DNA of 64,000 bases from assembly GCF_010093305.1 (NCBI RefSeq), contig NZ_PDWS01000001.1, positions 248,001 through 312,000 on the forward strand, in the 5' to 3' direction. The DNA is from Pseudoxanthomonas sacheonensis. Its GTDB lineage: Bacteria; Pseudomonadota; Gammaproteobacteria; Xanthomonadales; Xanthomonadaceae. Within the stretch, counting starts at the first letter, position 1. Every line of letters starts with the position of its first letter. Below are positions 53,101 through 61,732 of this stretch, piece by piece. The notes below the pieces were generated by a model. That model ran no database searches, was not told the DNA's origin, and was given only the letters and a program-made list of their open reading frames with translations. The position numbers and the translations under genes are program-made.

Positions 53101-53912
53101 AAAGGCCGCCGTTGTTCGTCGACGGAAACGGTTTTGTCCGCGATCGCCGGCAGGGTACGCAGGGCCTGCCGGCTTACCCGTTCGAAGAACTGCACGAAGC
53201 GTCGGACTTCCGCGCGCGTCATCGCCGCGCGGCCCGGATCGGCGGCGCGCAGCGTCTGCTCCTGCTGCCAGCGCCATTCCGGCACCACTTCGAAGCCCGG
53301 TCCCTGCAAGAACCACAGCGCATCGATAGTCCGCCACAGCCGGGGATAGTCGTCGGCCAGGGCCGCGTTGCACCACCTGCGCCAGCTTCCGTCGGGGTCC
53401 TCGTCGCGTTCCAGCGCGTTGACCGGCGTCATCAGTTCATCGGAGTTCTGGGGCGGCGTTTTCAGGAACCAGCCCTCCAGCAGCACGAAATCGCAACGTT
53501 GCTCCGCCGTCGGCCACTGCGCGACCGGCAAGCGGTCGTCGGCGAGCTTGTCGAAGCGCGGCAACCGCGCTGCGCGGCCCGCGCGCAGGCTTTCCATGGT
53601 TTCCAGCGCCAGGCCGAGGTCGTGGGTGCCGGGCGGCCCGCGCGTGGCGAGCAGGGGATGCACCTCGCGCGCCAGCCGTTGGCGCTGGTCCCGGCCCAGG
53701 TAGAAATCGTCTATGGAAAGCACCGCGACGCGAAGTCCGCGCTTTTCCGCAAGTCCGGCCACCTGTGCGGCCAGTGTGGACTTTCCGCTGCCCTGCAGGC
53801 CTGCGATGGCGAACACAGGCGTGGGCCGGGGAAGCGAGAGCGCGGCATCCAGCGCTGTGGAAACCAGGGATTCCCCGAATCCTTTGCCGGATGCGTGCGT
53901 GTCGGCGGTCAT
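53097..53912 (-). CDS. P-loop kinase, D-glycerate kinase-like
   Basis: 271 residues. The P-loop is [14 protein letters not shown] (residues 37-50), followed by [20 protein letters not shown] and a Walker-B-like [13 protein letters not shown]. These are features of the GLYK-type D-glycerate 3-kinase family related to phosphoribulokinase and yeast YGR205W. Substrate is inferred only. The stop lies on the border of a repeat, and the start at 53912 is the Met opening [10 protein letters not shown]. It is divergent from pdxH. Confidence 0.85.
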   Translation of the reverse strand: MTADTHASGKGFGESLVSTALDAALSLPRPTPVFAIAGLQGSGKSTLAAQVAGLAEKRGLRVAVLSIDDFYLGRDQRQRLAREVHPLLATRGPPGTHDLGLALETMESLRAGRAARLPRFDKLADDRLPVAQWPTAEQRCDFVLLEGWFLKTPPQNSDELMTPVNALERDEDPDGSWRRWCNAALADDYPRLWRTIDALWFLQGPGFEVVPEWRWQQEQTLRAADPGRAAMTRAEVRRFVQFFERVSRQALRTLPAIADKTVSVDEQRRPL

Positions 53913-53951
53913 GGGGCGACAATAGCGCAAGGCCCCGACAAGAAGCATCGA

Positions 53952-54554
53952 ATGACAGACCTGTACGCAGAAGCGCTCGCTACTTTCACGGCATTGTTCG
54001 CCGAGGCCAAGGCCAGCAGCGGCGAAATAGAGCCCAACGCCATGACCTTGGCGACCGCCACCGCCGACGGGCGGCCTTCGGCACGGACGGTGTTGCTCAA
54101 AGCATTCGATGAGCACGGCTTCGTGTTCTATACCCACCTGCACAGTCACAAGGGCCGCGAGCTGGAGGAAAATCCGCGCGCCGCGTTGCTGTTCCTGTGG
54201 CGCAGCCTGCGGGCGGCGGGCATCCAGGTGCGGATCGAAGGCGTGGTGGAGATAGTCGACGAGGCCGAAGCCGATGCGTATTTCGCTTCGCGTCCGCGCC
54301 CCAGCCAGGTGGGCGCATGGGCTTCGGCTCAATCGGAGACACTGGAATCGCGCGAGGATTTCGATGACCGCATCGCTCAGGTGGAAGCGGAATTCGAAGG
54401 GCGCGAGATTCTCAGGCCGGAAGGCTGGAGCGGATTCCGCGTCGTGCCGCAGGCTTTCGAGTTCTGGTACGGCGCCGAGTTCCGCCTGCACGAGCGCTGG
54501 CGCTACGAATGCGACGCCGCTGGCGAATGGTCGAAGCGGATGCTTTATCCGTGA
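53952..54554 (+). CDS. pdxH: Pyridoxamine 5'-phosphate oxidase
   Basis: 200 residues, normal size for the FMN enzyme that oxidises PNP or PMP to PLP. Motifs: [42 protein letters not shown] (FMN) and RIEGVVEIV, and the C-terminal signature [15 protein letters not shown]. Start at ATG 53952; the ribosome-binding site is weak (AGAAG). It is followed by a palindromic repeat and then a BtuF-like gene. Confidence 0.96.
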   Translation: MTDLYAEALATFTALFAEAKASSGEIEPNAMTLATATADGRPSARTVLLKAFDEHGFVFYTHLHSHKGRELEENPRAALLFLWRSLRAAGIQVRIEGVVEIVDEAEADAYFASRPRPSQVGAWASAQSETLESREDFDDRIAQVEAEFEGREILRPEGWSGFRVVPQAFEFWYGAEFRLHERWRYECDAAGEWSKRMLYP

Positions 54555-54595
54555 CCCGGACGGCCGGCATGCCTGGGAGCGACCGTTGGAATGGC

Positions 54596-54666
54596 CGTAG
54601 GAGCGACGCGAGTCGCGAAAGCGGGCACTCGGAAAAATTGGTTTCGCGACTCACGTCGCTCCTACG
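54596..54666. repeat. Palindromic intergenic repeat, GTAGGAGCGACGCGAGTCGCGAA type
   Basis: Arms 54596-54620 and 54642-54666 are complementary over 25 bases with one mismatch, with a loop that includes GGGCACTCGGAAAAATTG. It lies between the pdxH stop and the next start, 13 bases before that GTG. Same family as 38502-38576 and 63761-63841. Confidence 0.85.
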
Positions 54667-54678
54667 ACGGGGCAAGCG

Positions 54679-55482
54679 GTGACGGGGCCCCAACGCATCG
54701 TCTGCCTCACCGAAGAGCCCACCGAAACGCTGTACGCGCTGGGCGAACAGCACCGCATCGTCGGCATCAGCGGCTTCACCGTGCGTCCGGCCATCGCGCG
54801 CAAGGAAAAACCGAAAGTCAGCGCGTTCACCAGCGCCAGGATCGGCGAAATACTCGGGCTCGAGCCCGATTTCGTGATCGGCTTTTCCGATATCCAGTCC
54901 GAGATCGCCGCCGAGCTGATCAAGCAGGGCGTCGAAGTGTGGATATCCAATCACCGCAGCGTCGAAGGAATCCTCGATTACATCCGTCGCCTGGGCGCGC
55001 TGGTCGGCGCAGGCGACAAGGCCAACGCCTATGCCGATGAGCTACAGCATGGTTTGGAGCGGATCGAACGCGACTCCGCGACGTTGGCGCGGCGGCCGCG
55101 GGTGTACTTCGAAGAATGGGACGAGCCGCCCATCACCGGCATCCGCTGGGTCGCCGAGCTGATCCGCATCGCGGGCGGCGACGACGTGTTCCCCGAACGT
55201 TCGGTGGAATCGCTGGCCAAACACCGCATCCTGGCCGACGCCGGCGAAGTGGTGCGCCGCGCGCCCGACATCATCCTGGGTTCGTGGTGCGGCAAGAAAT
55301 TCCGGCCGGAGAAAGTCGCCGCGCGCCCGGGTTGGCAGGCGATACCCGCGGTGCGCGACGGCGAACTGCACGAAATCAAGTCGCCGCTCATCCTGCAGCC
55401 CGGACCGGCCGCCCTGACCGACGGCGTGCGCGAGATCGCAAAGATCATCCAGGCCTGGTCGCTCCGTCAGCACCCACTGTAG
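54679..55482 (+). CDS. BtuF-like cobalamin/metal-binding protein without visible signal peptide
   Basis: 267 residues from a GTG start. The fold is that of class III periplasmic binding proteins: IVCLTEEPTETLYALGEQHR, GISGFTVRPA, EILGLEPDFVIGFSDIQSE, then LGALVGAGDKANAYADELQ and FEEWDEPPITGIRWVAELI. That points to a cobalamin or chelate-binding subunit, but the start shows no export signal and no lipobox, and no permease or ATPase lies nearby. The frame is closed upstream by the repeat, so a missed signal seems unlikely. The stop TAG is part of the downstream repeat. Confidence 0.78.
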   Translation: MTGPQRIVCLTEEPTETLYALGEQHRIVGISGFTVRPAIARKEKPKVSAFTSARIGEILGLEPDFVIGFSDIQSEIAAELIKQGVEVWISNHRSVEGILDYIRRLGALVGAGDKANAYADELQHGLERIERDSATLARRPRVYFEEWDEPPITGIRWVAELIRIAGGDDVFPERSVESLAKHRILADAGEVVRRAPDIILGSWCGKKFRPEKVAARPGWQAIPAVRDGELHEIKSPLILQPGPAALTDGVREIAKIIQAWSLRQHPL

Positions 55483-55554
55483 GAGCGGGCCCTGCCCGCG
55501 ACGCTTTTTCTCAAATCAAATGGCAAGAGCGTCGCGGGCAGGGCCCGCTCCTAC
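55479..55554. repeat. Palindromic intergenic repeat, GTAGGAGCGGGCCCTGCCCGCGACGC type
   Basis: A perfect 27-bp inverted repeat (55479-55505 and 55528-55554) around a short AT-rich loop. The left border contains the TAG that ends the BtuF-like gene. The arms share the GTAGGAGCG end with the GTAGGAGCGACG family but differ inside. Confidence 0.88.
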
Positions 55555-55558
55555 GGGT

Positions 55559-56011
55559 TCAGAAATTGCGCTGGAACTTCACTTTCTCTGCGCGGCCATC
55601 GGCCTTGATGGTGACCTCGAAGCGATAGCTGTCCCGCGCATGGATCGTGAAGACGCCGATGTGATCGGTGTATTGGCCGGTCTTCACCGCCGAGAATTCG
55701 ATGTGCTGCCGCGCGCCCTGCAGGTCGAAAGCCTCCGCCGAAACCTCGGCCTCGGCACTGGTTTCCTCGCCGTTCTCCAGGCGCCTCACCGCGACCACCA
55801 GCATCGCCGAGCCGGCATCCTTGGTCACGCCGTACTCCCGCGCCACGGCGTCGTTGAGGCTCAGGGTGGGCAGGGCGTTGTAGTGCACGCGCAAGTCGCC
55901 GAAATCGGCGGAGGATACGGCGGGCGGGACGAATTCGGCGGCGCGCGGCTTTTCGGCCGCCGAACAGGCGGTGAAAAGAAGGAGCGGCAGACAAAGCGAA
56001 AGATATTTCAT
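55559..56011 (-). CDS. DUF4426-family lipoprotein
   Basis: 150 residues with the lipobox LFTAC, so it should be a lipoprotein. The mature part matches DUF4426 as I recall it: FGDLRVHYNALPTLSLNDAV, AREYGVTKDAG and YTDHIGVFTIHARDSYRFEV. The function is unknown. The Met at 56011 opens the lipoprotein signal; eight more residues are possible upstream. It lies 30 bases downstream of proC on the same strand. Confidence 0.82.
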   Translation of the reverse strand: MKYLSLCLPLLLFTACSAAEKPRAAEFVPPAVSSADFGDLRVHYNALPTLSLNDAVAREYGVTKDAGSAMLVVAVRRLENGEETSAEAEVSAEAFDLQGARQHIEFSAVKTGQYTDHIGVFTIHARDSYRFEVTIKADGRAEKVKFQRNF

Positions 56012-56041
56012 TGGAGAGGCCTCGTGAGTCTTCATGCCGAT

Positions 56042-56899
56042 TCAGTCGTTCGCCGCCGACAATTCCTTTCCGCGTTCGCTGGCTGCATGGATCGCCTTGC
56101 CGACCAGTTTGGCGAAGCCACCTTCCTGAAACGCCTCGATCGCCGCCTGGGTGGTGCCGTTGGGCGAGGTCACCCGCTTGCGCAGTTCGGCCGGTTCTTC
56201 GTCCGATTCGGTCAGCATGCGCGCAGCACCCAGAATGGTCTGCAGCACCAGCGTACGCGCGGCATCGTCGTTCAGGCCTTCCTGCTTCGCCGCCGCCTCC
56301 ATCGCTTCGGCAAGCAGGAACACATACGCCGGTCCGCTGCCCGAAACCGCGGTCACCGCGTCCATCTTGGCTTCATCGTCGATCCAGACCGTCTTGCCCG
56401 CACTCGAGAGCAGGGCTTCGGTTCGCTCGCGTCCGCTCGCATCGACCTGCGGGGTGGCGAACAATCCGGTCACGCCCGCGCCCAGCAGAGCAGGGGTATT
56501 GGGCATGGCGCGAACCACGGCGACGCCGTCGCCCAGCCATCGCTGCATCTGCCCGGCAGTGATGCCGGCGGCGATGGACACCACCAGCGCGCCGTGCTCC
56601 TGCGCCTGGGCCGACAGGCCTTGGCATACCGTGCGCATGACCTGCGGCTTCACCGCCAACAGCCACAGGCTGGCGCCGGCAACGGCTTCCTGCGCAGTGG
56701 CGAATACCGGCACGCCGAAATCCCTCGCCAGGGATTCGCGGACGACCTCGACGGGTTCGGCAACCCGGATGCTTGCGGCGCTCGCACCGCGTGCGATCAG
56801 GCCGCCGATCAGACTGCGCGCCATGTTGCCGCCGCCGATGAAGGCGATGGAGCCGGCAATAGGGAATGGGGAATGGGGAACGGGGGAAGGGCTTGTCAT
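56042..56899 (-). CDS. proC: Pyrroline-5-carboxylate reductase
   Basis: 285 residues. It reduces pyrroline-5-carboxylate to proline. Dinucleotide loop AFIGGGNMARSLIGG (residues 19-33), VAVVRAMPNTPALLGAGVTG and the C-terminal signature AVSGSGPAYVFLLAEAMEAA. The first 16 residues (MTSPSPVPHSPFPIAG) are encoded by a GGGAATGGGGAATGG-type repeat, so the repeat supplies the N-terminus; no internal ATG would preserve the Rossmann strand. It precedes the DUF4426 gene and follows yggS on the same strand. Confidence 0.95.
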   Translation of the reverse strand: MTSPSPVPHSPFPIAGSIAFIGGGNMARSLIGGLIARGASAASIRVAEPVEVVRESLARDFGVPVFATAQEAVAGASLWLLAVKPQVMRTVCQGLSAQAQEHGALVVSIAAGITAGQMQRWLGDGVAVVRAMPNTPALLGAGVTGLFATPQVDASGRERTEALLSSAGKTVWIDDEAKMDAVTAVSGSGPAYVFLLAEAMEAAAKQEGLNDDAARTLVLQTILGAARMLTESDEEPAELRKRVTSPNGTTQAAIEAFQEGGFAKLVGKAIHAASERGKELSAAND

Positions 56900-57005
56900 T
56901 CGGTCTTGATGCCTTTGGAAGGTGATCCACGGTGTTCGCTAATGAGTCGTGATGTGGGAACTGGGGCCTTTACCGATTCCCCATTCTCCATTCCCTATTC
57001 CCGGC
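56852..57005. repeat. Inverted pair of AATAGGGAATGGGGAATGG-type repeats between yggS and proC
   Basis: Left arm at 56852-56882 (GCCGGCAATAGGGAATGG...) lies inside the 5' end of proC. The right arm at 56972-57005 (ending CCATTCCCTATTCCCGGC) lies just past the 3' end of yggS. The copies are inverted, imperfect, and similar to the pair at 58808-58922. Confidence 0.8.
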
Positions 57006-57672
57006 TTCTCGGGCCGAACAGGGCGGTGCCGATACGCACCATCGTCGCACCTTCGGCGATGGCCAGCGGAAAATCGTCGCTCATGCCCATGGAAAGCGTG
57101 TCCACCGAGCTGTGCCGGGCGGCCAATGCATCGAACAGAGCCGCCATGCTGCGATAGGCGGGGCGGCGCGCTTCCAGGTCGGCATGCGGTGTCGGGATCG
57201 CCATCAGTCCGCGCAGGGTCAGGCGCGGTTCCCGCTCGATGGCCTCGGCCAGTTCTGCGACCTGTTCCGGGGCGCAACCGTGTTTGCTGGCCTCGTCGTC
57301 GATGTTGACCTGCACCAGCACGTTCAGCGGCGGGCGATGCGGCGGACGGAAGCGGGCGAGCGCGGCGACCAGTTTCAACCGGTCCACGGTCTGCACCCAG
57401 TCGAAGAGGTTCGCGGCCGTTTCGGCCTTGTTGGATTGCAGATGGCCGATCAGATGCCACTCCAATCCCGCCTGCGCCAACGCGCCGATCTTGGCTTGAG
57501 CTTCCTGAACGTAATTTTCCCCGAAAGCGCGCTGTCCGGCGGCGGCCAGAGCCGCGACCGCCGTCGCAGTTTGGGTCTTGGAAACCGCCAGTAAGCGCGG
57601 CGGTGGCCGATCGCTCGCAATCGCCGCGTTTTCAAGGCTTTGGAGTATCGCGCTGAGGCGTTGTGCGAGCAT
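56995..57672 (-). CDS. yggS: YggS-family PLP-binding protein (PLPBP)
   Basis: 225 residues, single TIM-barrel domain. The PLP lysine is Lys32 in LLAVSKTQ, with FGENYVQEAQAKI, WHLIGHLQSNK, VLVQVNIDDEASKHG and SMGMSDDFPLAIAEGATMVRIG. The protein controls free PLP and amino-acid balance and has no catalytic role proven. Its TAG stop is formed by the CTATTCC of the adjacent repeat. The order yggS-proC is widely conserved, and it is divergent from pilT. Confidence 0.95.
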   Translation of the reverse strand: MLAQRLSAILQSLENAAIASDRPPPRLLAVSKTQTATAVAALAAAGQRAFGENYVQEAQAKIGALAQAGLEWHLIGHLQSNKAETAANLFDWVQTVDRLKLVAALARFRPPHRPPLNVLVQVNIDDEASKHGCAPEQVAELAEAIEREPRLTLRGLMAIPTPHADLEARRPAYRSMAALFDALAARHSSVDTLSMGMSDDFPLAIAEGATMVRIGTALFGPRSRE

Positions 57673-57685
57673 AATCCTTCAACCG

Positions 57686-57713
57686 TTGGATATCGCGGCA
57701 AGGTGGGTATACT
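57686..57713 (+). promoter_or_regulatory. Candidate sigma-70 promoter of pilT
   Basis: TTGGAT at 57686-57691 and TATACT at 57708-57713 with a 16-base spacer, about 55 bases before the pilT ATG and in the divergent region with yggS. The match to the consensus is good, but no transcription data support it. Confidence 0.5.
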
Positions 57714-57768
57714 GCCTCTCGGGGATGTATCGTTCCAGCTGTCGCAGCAATTTTGGGGAAAGCAGCGT

Positions 57769-58806
57769 ATGGATATCGCCGAACTTCTGGCGTTCTCGGT
57801 CAAGAACAAAGCCTCCGACCTGCATCTGTCGGCCGGCCTGCCGCCGATGATCCGGGTGGACGGCGATGTGCGCCGCATCAACATTCCGGCGCTTGACCAC
57901 AAGCAGGTGCATTCGCTGGTCTACGACATCATGTCGGACAAGCAGCGCCGCGACTACGAGGAATTCCTCGAGGTCGACTTCTCCTTCGAGATTCCCAGCC
58001 TGGCGCGCTTCCGCGTCAACGCGTTCAACCAGAACCGCGGCGCCGGCGCCGTGTTCCGCACCATTCCTTCGGAAGTGCTGACCCTGGAAGACCTGGGCTG
58101 CCCGCCGTTGTTCAAGCAGCTGATCGAACAGCCGCAGGGCCTGATCCTGGTCACCGGTCCGACCGGCTCGGGCAAGTCGACCACGCTCGCCGCGATGATC
58201 GACCACATCAACAAGAACGAGTACGGCCATATCCTCAGTGTCGAGGATCCGATCGAATTCGTGCACACCTCGCAGAAGTGCCTGATCAACCAGCGCGAAG
58301 TGCACCGCGACACGCACGGCTTCAACGAGGCGCTGCGCTCGGCGTTGCGCGAAGACCCCGACATCATCCTGGTAGGCGAGTTGCGCGATCTGGAAACCAT
58401 CCGCCTGGCGCTGACCGCCGCGGAAACCGGACACCTGGTGTTCGCCACCCTGCACACCAGCTCGGCGGCCAAGACCATCGACCGCATCATCGACGTGTTC
58501 CCGGCCGGCGAAAAGCCGATGGTGCGCTCGATGCTGTCCGAATCGCTGCGCGCGGTGATTTCGCAGGCGCTGTTGAAGAAGGTCGGCGGCGGCCGTACCG
58601 CGGCATGGGAAATCATGGTGGGCACGCCGGCCATCCGCAACCTGATCCGCGAGGACAAGGTGGCGCAGATGTATTCGGCCATCCAGACCGGTCAGCAGAG
58701 CGGCATGATGACCCTGGACCAGCATTTGCAGGATCTGGTGAAGCGCTCGCTGATCACGCGCCACCAGGCCAAGGAATACGCCAAGGACAAGCGCCTGTTC
58801 GAATGA
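57769..58806 (+). CDS. pilT: Type IV pilus retraction ATPase PilT
   Basis: 345 residues. Walker A is GPTGSGKSTT (residues 130-139), Asp box VGELRDLETIRLALT, Walker B-like DPDIILVGE and His box ETGHLVFATLHTSSA. The AIRNLIRE signature of PilT is present as TPAIRNLIRED. It powers pilus retraction and twitching from the cytoplasmic face of the inner membrane. The ATG at 57769 follows GGGGAAAG. pilU follows after a repeat-rich gap. Confidence 0.98.
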   Translation: MDIAELLAFSVKNKASDLHLSAGLPPMIRVDGDVRRINIPALDHKQVHSLVYDIMSDKQRRDYEEFLEVDFSFEIPSLARFRVNAFNQNRGAGAVFRTIPSEVLTLEDLGCPPLFKQLIEQPQGLILVTGPTGSGKSTTLAAMIDHINKNEYGHILSVEDPIEFVHTSQKCLINQREVHRDTHGFNEALRSALREDPDIILVGELRDLETIRLALTAAETGHLVFATLHTSSAAKTIDRIIDVFPAGEKPMVRSMLSESLRAVISQALLKKVGGGRTAAWEIMVGTPAIRNLIREDKVAQMYSAIQTGQQSGMMTLDQHLQDLVKRSLITRHQAKEYAKDKRLFE

Positions 58807-58807
58807 G

Positions 58808-58922
58808 GCCGGGAATCGGGAACGGGGAATAGGGAATGGTAAAAGCAACAGCGACTGCCGTGTTCCAACCCCACCCGAAATCCGGCTTTGACGATTCCCG
58901 ATTCTCGATTCCCCATTCCCAG
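58808..58922. repeat. Repeat pair between pilT and pilU (GGGAATCGGGAACGGGG type)
   Basis: GCCGGGAATCGGGAACGGGG begins at 58809 and its inverted relative CGATTCCCGATTCTCGATTC ends by 58922. The inner 50 bases carry no gene. The pilU ribosome-binding site GCAGGAGC follows at once. Same family as the proC/yggS pair. Confidence 0.8.
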
Positions 58923-58939
58923 CTCCGCAGGAGCACACC

Positions 58940-60070
58940 ATGAGCACCATCGATTTCACCTCGTTCCTCAAGCTGATGGCCCACCAGAAGGCCTCGGACC
59001 TGTTCATCACTTCCGGCATGCCGCCGTCGATCAAGGTGAACGGCAAGATCTCGCCGATCACGCAGACGCCGCTGACCTCGCAGCAGAGCCGCGACCTGGT
59101 GCTGAACGTGATGACGCCGGCGCAGCGCGAGGAATTCGAAAAGACCCACGAGTGCAACTTCGCCATCGGCGTGGCCGGCGTGGGCCGCTTCCGCGTCAGC
59201 TGCTTCTACCAGCGCAACCAGGTGGGCATGGTGCTGCGCCGCATCGAGGCGCGCATTCCCACCGTGGAAGAACTGAACCTGCCGCCGATCATCAAGACGC
59301 TGGCCATGACCAAGCGCGGCATCATCATCTTCGTCGGCGCCACCGGCACCGGTAAATCCACTTCGCTGGCGGCGATGATCGGTTACCGCAACCAGAATTC
59401 CACCGGCCACATCATCACCATCGAAGACCCGATCGAATTCGTGCACAAGCACGAGGGTTGCATCATCACCCAGCGCGAAGTGGGCATAGACACCGACAGC
59501 TGGGACAACGCGCTGAAGAACACCCTGCGCCAGGCGCCGGACGTGATCATGATCGGCGAAGTGCGCACCCGCGAGGGCATGGACCACGCCATCGCCTTCG
59601 CCGAAACCGGCCACCTGGTGCTGTGCACCCTGCACGCCAACAACGCCAACCAGGCCATGGACCGCGTGATCAACTTCTTCCCCGAAGACCGCCGCGGCCA
59701 ACTGCTGATGGATCTTTCGCTGAACCTGAAGGGCGTGGTCGCCCAGCAGCTCATCCCGACCCCGGACGGCAAGGCCCGCCGCGTGGCGATGGAGATCATG
59801 CTGGGCACGCCGCTGATCCAGGATTACATCCGCGAGGGCGAAATCCACAAGCTCAAGGAAGTGATGAAGGAATCGACCAACCTGGGCATGAAGACCTTCG
59901 ACCAGAGCCTGTTCGAGCTCTACCAGGCCGGCGAGATCAGCTACGAGGACGCATTGCGCTTCGCCGATTCCCAGAACGAAGTGCGCCTGCGCATCAAGCT
60001 GGCCCAGGGCGGCGACGCGCGCACGCTGGCGCAGGGGCTGGACGGGGTGGAGATCGCCGAGGCGCGCTGA
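58940..60070 (+). CDS. pilU: Type IV pilus retraction ATPase PilU
   Basis: 376 residues. Walker A is GATGTGKSTS (residues 133-142), Asp box IGEVRTREGMDHAIAFAE, His box ETGHLVLCTLHANNANQ. PilU is a PilT paralogue that adds force to retraction; it works with PilT in the same machine. The ATG follows GCAGGAGC with 6 bases' spacing. A terminator follows. Confidence 0.97.
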   Translation: MSTIDFTSFLKLMAHQKASDLFITSGMPPSIKVNGKISPITQTPLTSQQSRDLVLNVMTPAQREEFEKTHECNFAIGVAGVGRFRVSCFYQRNQVGMVLRRIEARIPTVEELNLPPIIKTLAMTKRGIIIFVGATGTGKSTSLAAMIGYRNQNSTGHIITIEDPIEFVHKHEGCIITQREVGIDTDSWDNALKNTLRQAPDVIMIGEVRTREGMDHAIAFAETGHLVLCTLHANNANQAMDRVINFFPEDRRGQLLMDLSLNLKGVVAQQLIPTPDGKARRVAMEIMLGTPLIQDYIREGEIHKLKEVMKESTNLGMKTFDQSLFELYQAGEISYEDALRFADSQNEVRLRIKLAQGGDARTLAQGLDGVEIAEAR

Positions 60071-60096
60071 TCCGCCGCTTCGGAATTGCGAACGAA

Positions 60097-60118
60097 GGGC
60101 GGGCGACCGCCCTTTTTT
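60097..60118 (+). terminator. Rho-independent terminator after pilU
   Basis: A 6-bp stem GGGCGG / CCGCCC with loop GCGA followed by six T residues, 26 bases after the pilU stop. Confidence 0.85.
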
Positions 60119-60134
60119 CATGGACAATCGGTGC

Positions 60135-60983
60135 ATGATCGATCTGCATCCCGACAGCGGCGAGGCGGCCGCGAAACTGCGGCGCTGGCTGGATGGCTAC
60201 CGGCACGTGTTCGTGCTGACCGGCGCCGGCTGCAGCACCGGCTCGGGCATTCCCGATTACCGCGACGCATTGGGCGGATGGAAGCGCACGCCGCCGGTGA
60301 ACTATCGCGATTTCGTCGAAGACCCCGCGGTCAACGCGCGCTATTGGGCGCGCAGTTTCATCGGTTGGCCGATCGTGTCGCGTGCCGAGCCCAATGCGGC
60401 GCACCGCGCGCTGGCAGGGGCGCAGTCCGCCGGCTGGATCTCGCGCCTGGTCACCCAGAACGTGGACGGCCTGCATGAGCGCGCCGGCAGCAGCGGTGTC
60501 ATCGACCTGCACGGACGCATCGACGAGGTCGTGTGCCTGCATTGCGCCACTCGCTACCCACGCACGCAGGTACAGCAGCGGCTGGCGCGGGAAAATCCGC
60601 AATGGGCCGGACTTAGCGCCGGGGCCGCGCCCGACGGCGATGCCGACCTGGAAGGTCGCGACTTCAGCGGGTTCCGCGTGCCCGCGTGCGAGGCCTGCGG
60701 GGGCATGTTGAAGCCGGATGTAGTGTTTTTCGGCGAGAACGTGCCACGCGCCCGCTACGAGCAAGCGCGCCTTGCGCTGCAAGCGTCCGACGCGCTGCTG
60801 GTGGTGGGGTCGTCGCTGATGGTCTATTCAGGATTTCGCTTTGCGCGGATGGCGCATGAGGCGGGGCAGCCCATCGCCCTTCTCAATCAGGGCCGCACGC
60901 GCGCGGACGATTTGGCGTCGCTGAAGATCGAAGCGGATTGTGCGGCGACGTTGCAGAGCGCGCTAATTTCGCCAGCGCCGTAG
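60135..60983 (+). CDS. Sir2-family NAD-dependent protein deacylase
   Basis: 282 residues. NAD-binding VLTGAGCSTGSGIPDYRDA, catalytic-region VTQNVDGLHERAG with His in DLHGRIDEVVC, zinc ligands CLHC and CEACGG, and VVGSSLMVYSG. Sirtuins remove acyl groups from lysine using NAD. An ATG at 60120 would add five residues but lies directly on the pilU terminator, so 60135 is preferred. The stop TAG is part of the downstream repeat border. Confidence 0.95.
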   Translation: MIDLHPDSGEAAAKLRRWLDGYRHVFVLTGAGCSTGSGIPDYRDALGGWKRTPPVNYRDFVEDPAVNARYWARSFIGWPIVSRAEPNAAHRALAGAQSAGWISRLVTQNVDGLHERAGSSGVIDLHGRIDEVVCLHCATRYPRTQVQQRLARENPQWAGLSAGAAPDGDADLEGRDFSGFRVPACEACGGMLKPDVVFFGENVPRARYEQARLALQASDALLVVGSSLMVYSGFRFARMAHEAGQPIALLNQGRTRADDLASLKIEADCAATLQSALISPAP

Positions 60984-61151
60984 GGTGGGCCTTGGCCCAC
61001 CATTGCCCTGCGTACTCTTGCGACGACAAAGATCGAAGCTCCGTAGGGAGGGGTTGGCCTATGCCAATACCGTGTGCGGTGGTGGAGCCGTTTTCGATGA
61101 TTGCCATTGCGGGTTGATGCATGGCAATGGTGGGCCAAGGCCCACCCTACG
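60979..61151. repeat. Long-spaced inverted repeat, GTAGGGTGGGCCTTGGCCCACC type
   Basis: Left arm 60979-61007 and right arm 61123-61151 are perfectly complementary over 29 bases, separated by 115 bases with no gene. Each arm also contains a short palindrome (TGGGCCTTGGCCCA). The left arm supplies the TAG of the sirtuin gene and the right arm the TAG of the convergent tag gene. Confidence 0.88.
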
Positions 61152-61686
61152 TTTTGCGCATCCAGGCAGGCTTGTGCTTGGCCGCGCGCTTGAACGCCGG
61201 GCAATCCTCCCGGTGCGCGCCGGGCAGGTAGCCCAGGCTCATCAGGAACTCCCCGGTGATCTCCCCGCCGGTGAAGCGGAACGTCTTCTTGAACAGCTTC
61301 ACCCATTCGGCCTTGGTCAGCGGGTGGTGCGCCTCCAGCCATTGCGAGAATCCGCCGTGGGATTTGCGCAGGCCGCGGACGACCTGCGCGTTGTGGATGG
61401 CGGCATCGACTTTCAGCCGGTTGCGGATGATGCCGGCGTCGGCGAGCAGGCGGGCGCGGTCCTTTTCGCCGTAGCGGGCCACTTTGTCCACGTCGAAGCC
61501 GCTGTAGGCGGTTTGGAAACCCTGGCGTTTCTTCAGGATGGTTTCCCAGCTGAGGCCGGCCTGGTTGATCTCCAGGATCAGGCGTTCGAACAGGTCCGAT
61601 TCCCCGGTTTGCGGGAAGCCGTATTCCCGGTCGTGGTACGGACCGTGGACCGGGTGGCCGGGCGCGAAATCGCAATAAGTCGTCAT
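61147..61686 (-). CDS. tag: DNA-3-methyladenine glycosylase I
   Basis: 179 residues. It removes 3-methyladenine from alkylated DNA. Signatures: YHDREYGFPQTGESDLFERL, EINQAGLSWETILKKRQGF, the catalytic-region FDVDKVARYGE, and GGEITGEFLMSLGYLPGAH with the zinc ligands His and Cys (HREDCPAF). The start at 61686 opens MTTYCDFAPGH. The stop is inside the repeat shared with the sirtuin gene. Confidence 0.95.
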   Translation of the reverse strand: MTTYCDFAPGHPVHGPYHDREYGFPQTGESDLFERLILEINQAGLSWETILKKRQGFQTAYSGFDVDKVARYGEKDRARLLADAGIIRNRLKVDAAIHNAQVVRGLRKSHGGFSQWLEAHHPLTKAEWVKLFKKTFRFTGGEITGEFLMSLGYLPGAHREDCPAFKRAAKHKPAWMRKT

Positions 61687-61732
61687 GGCCACAGGTTAAC
61701 CCGGAAGCGATACGAGGCTCTAGAATGGGCCC

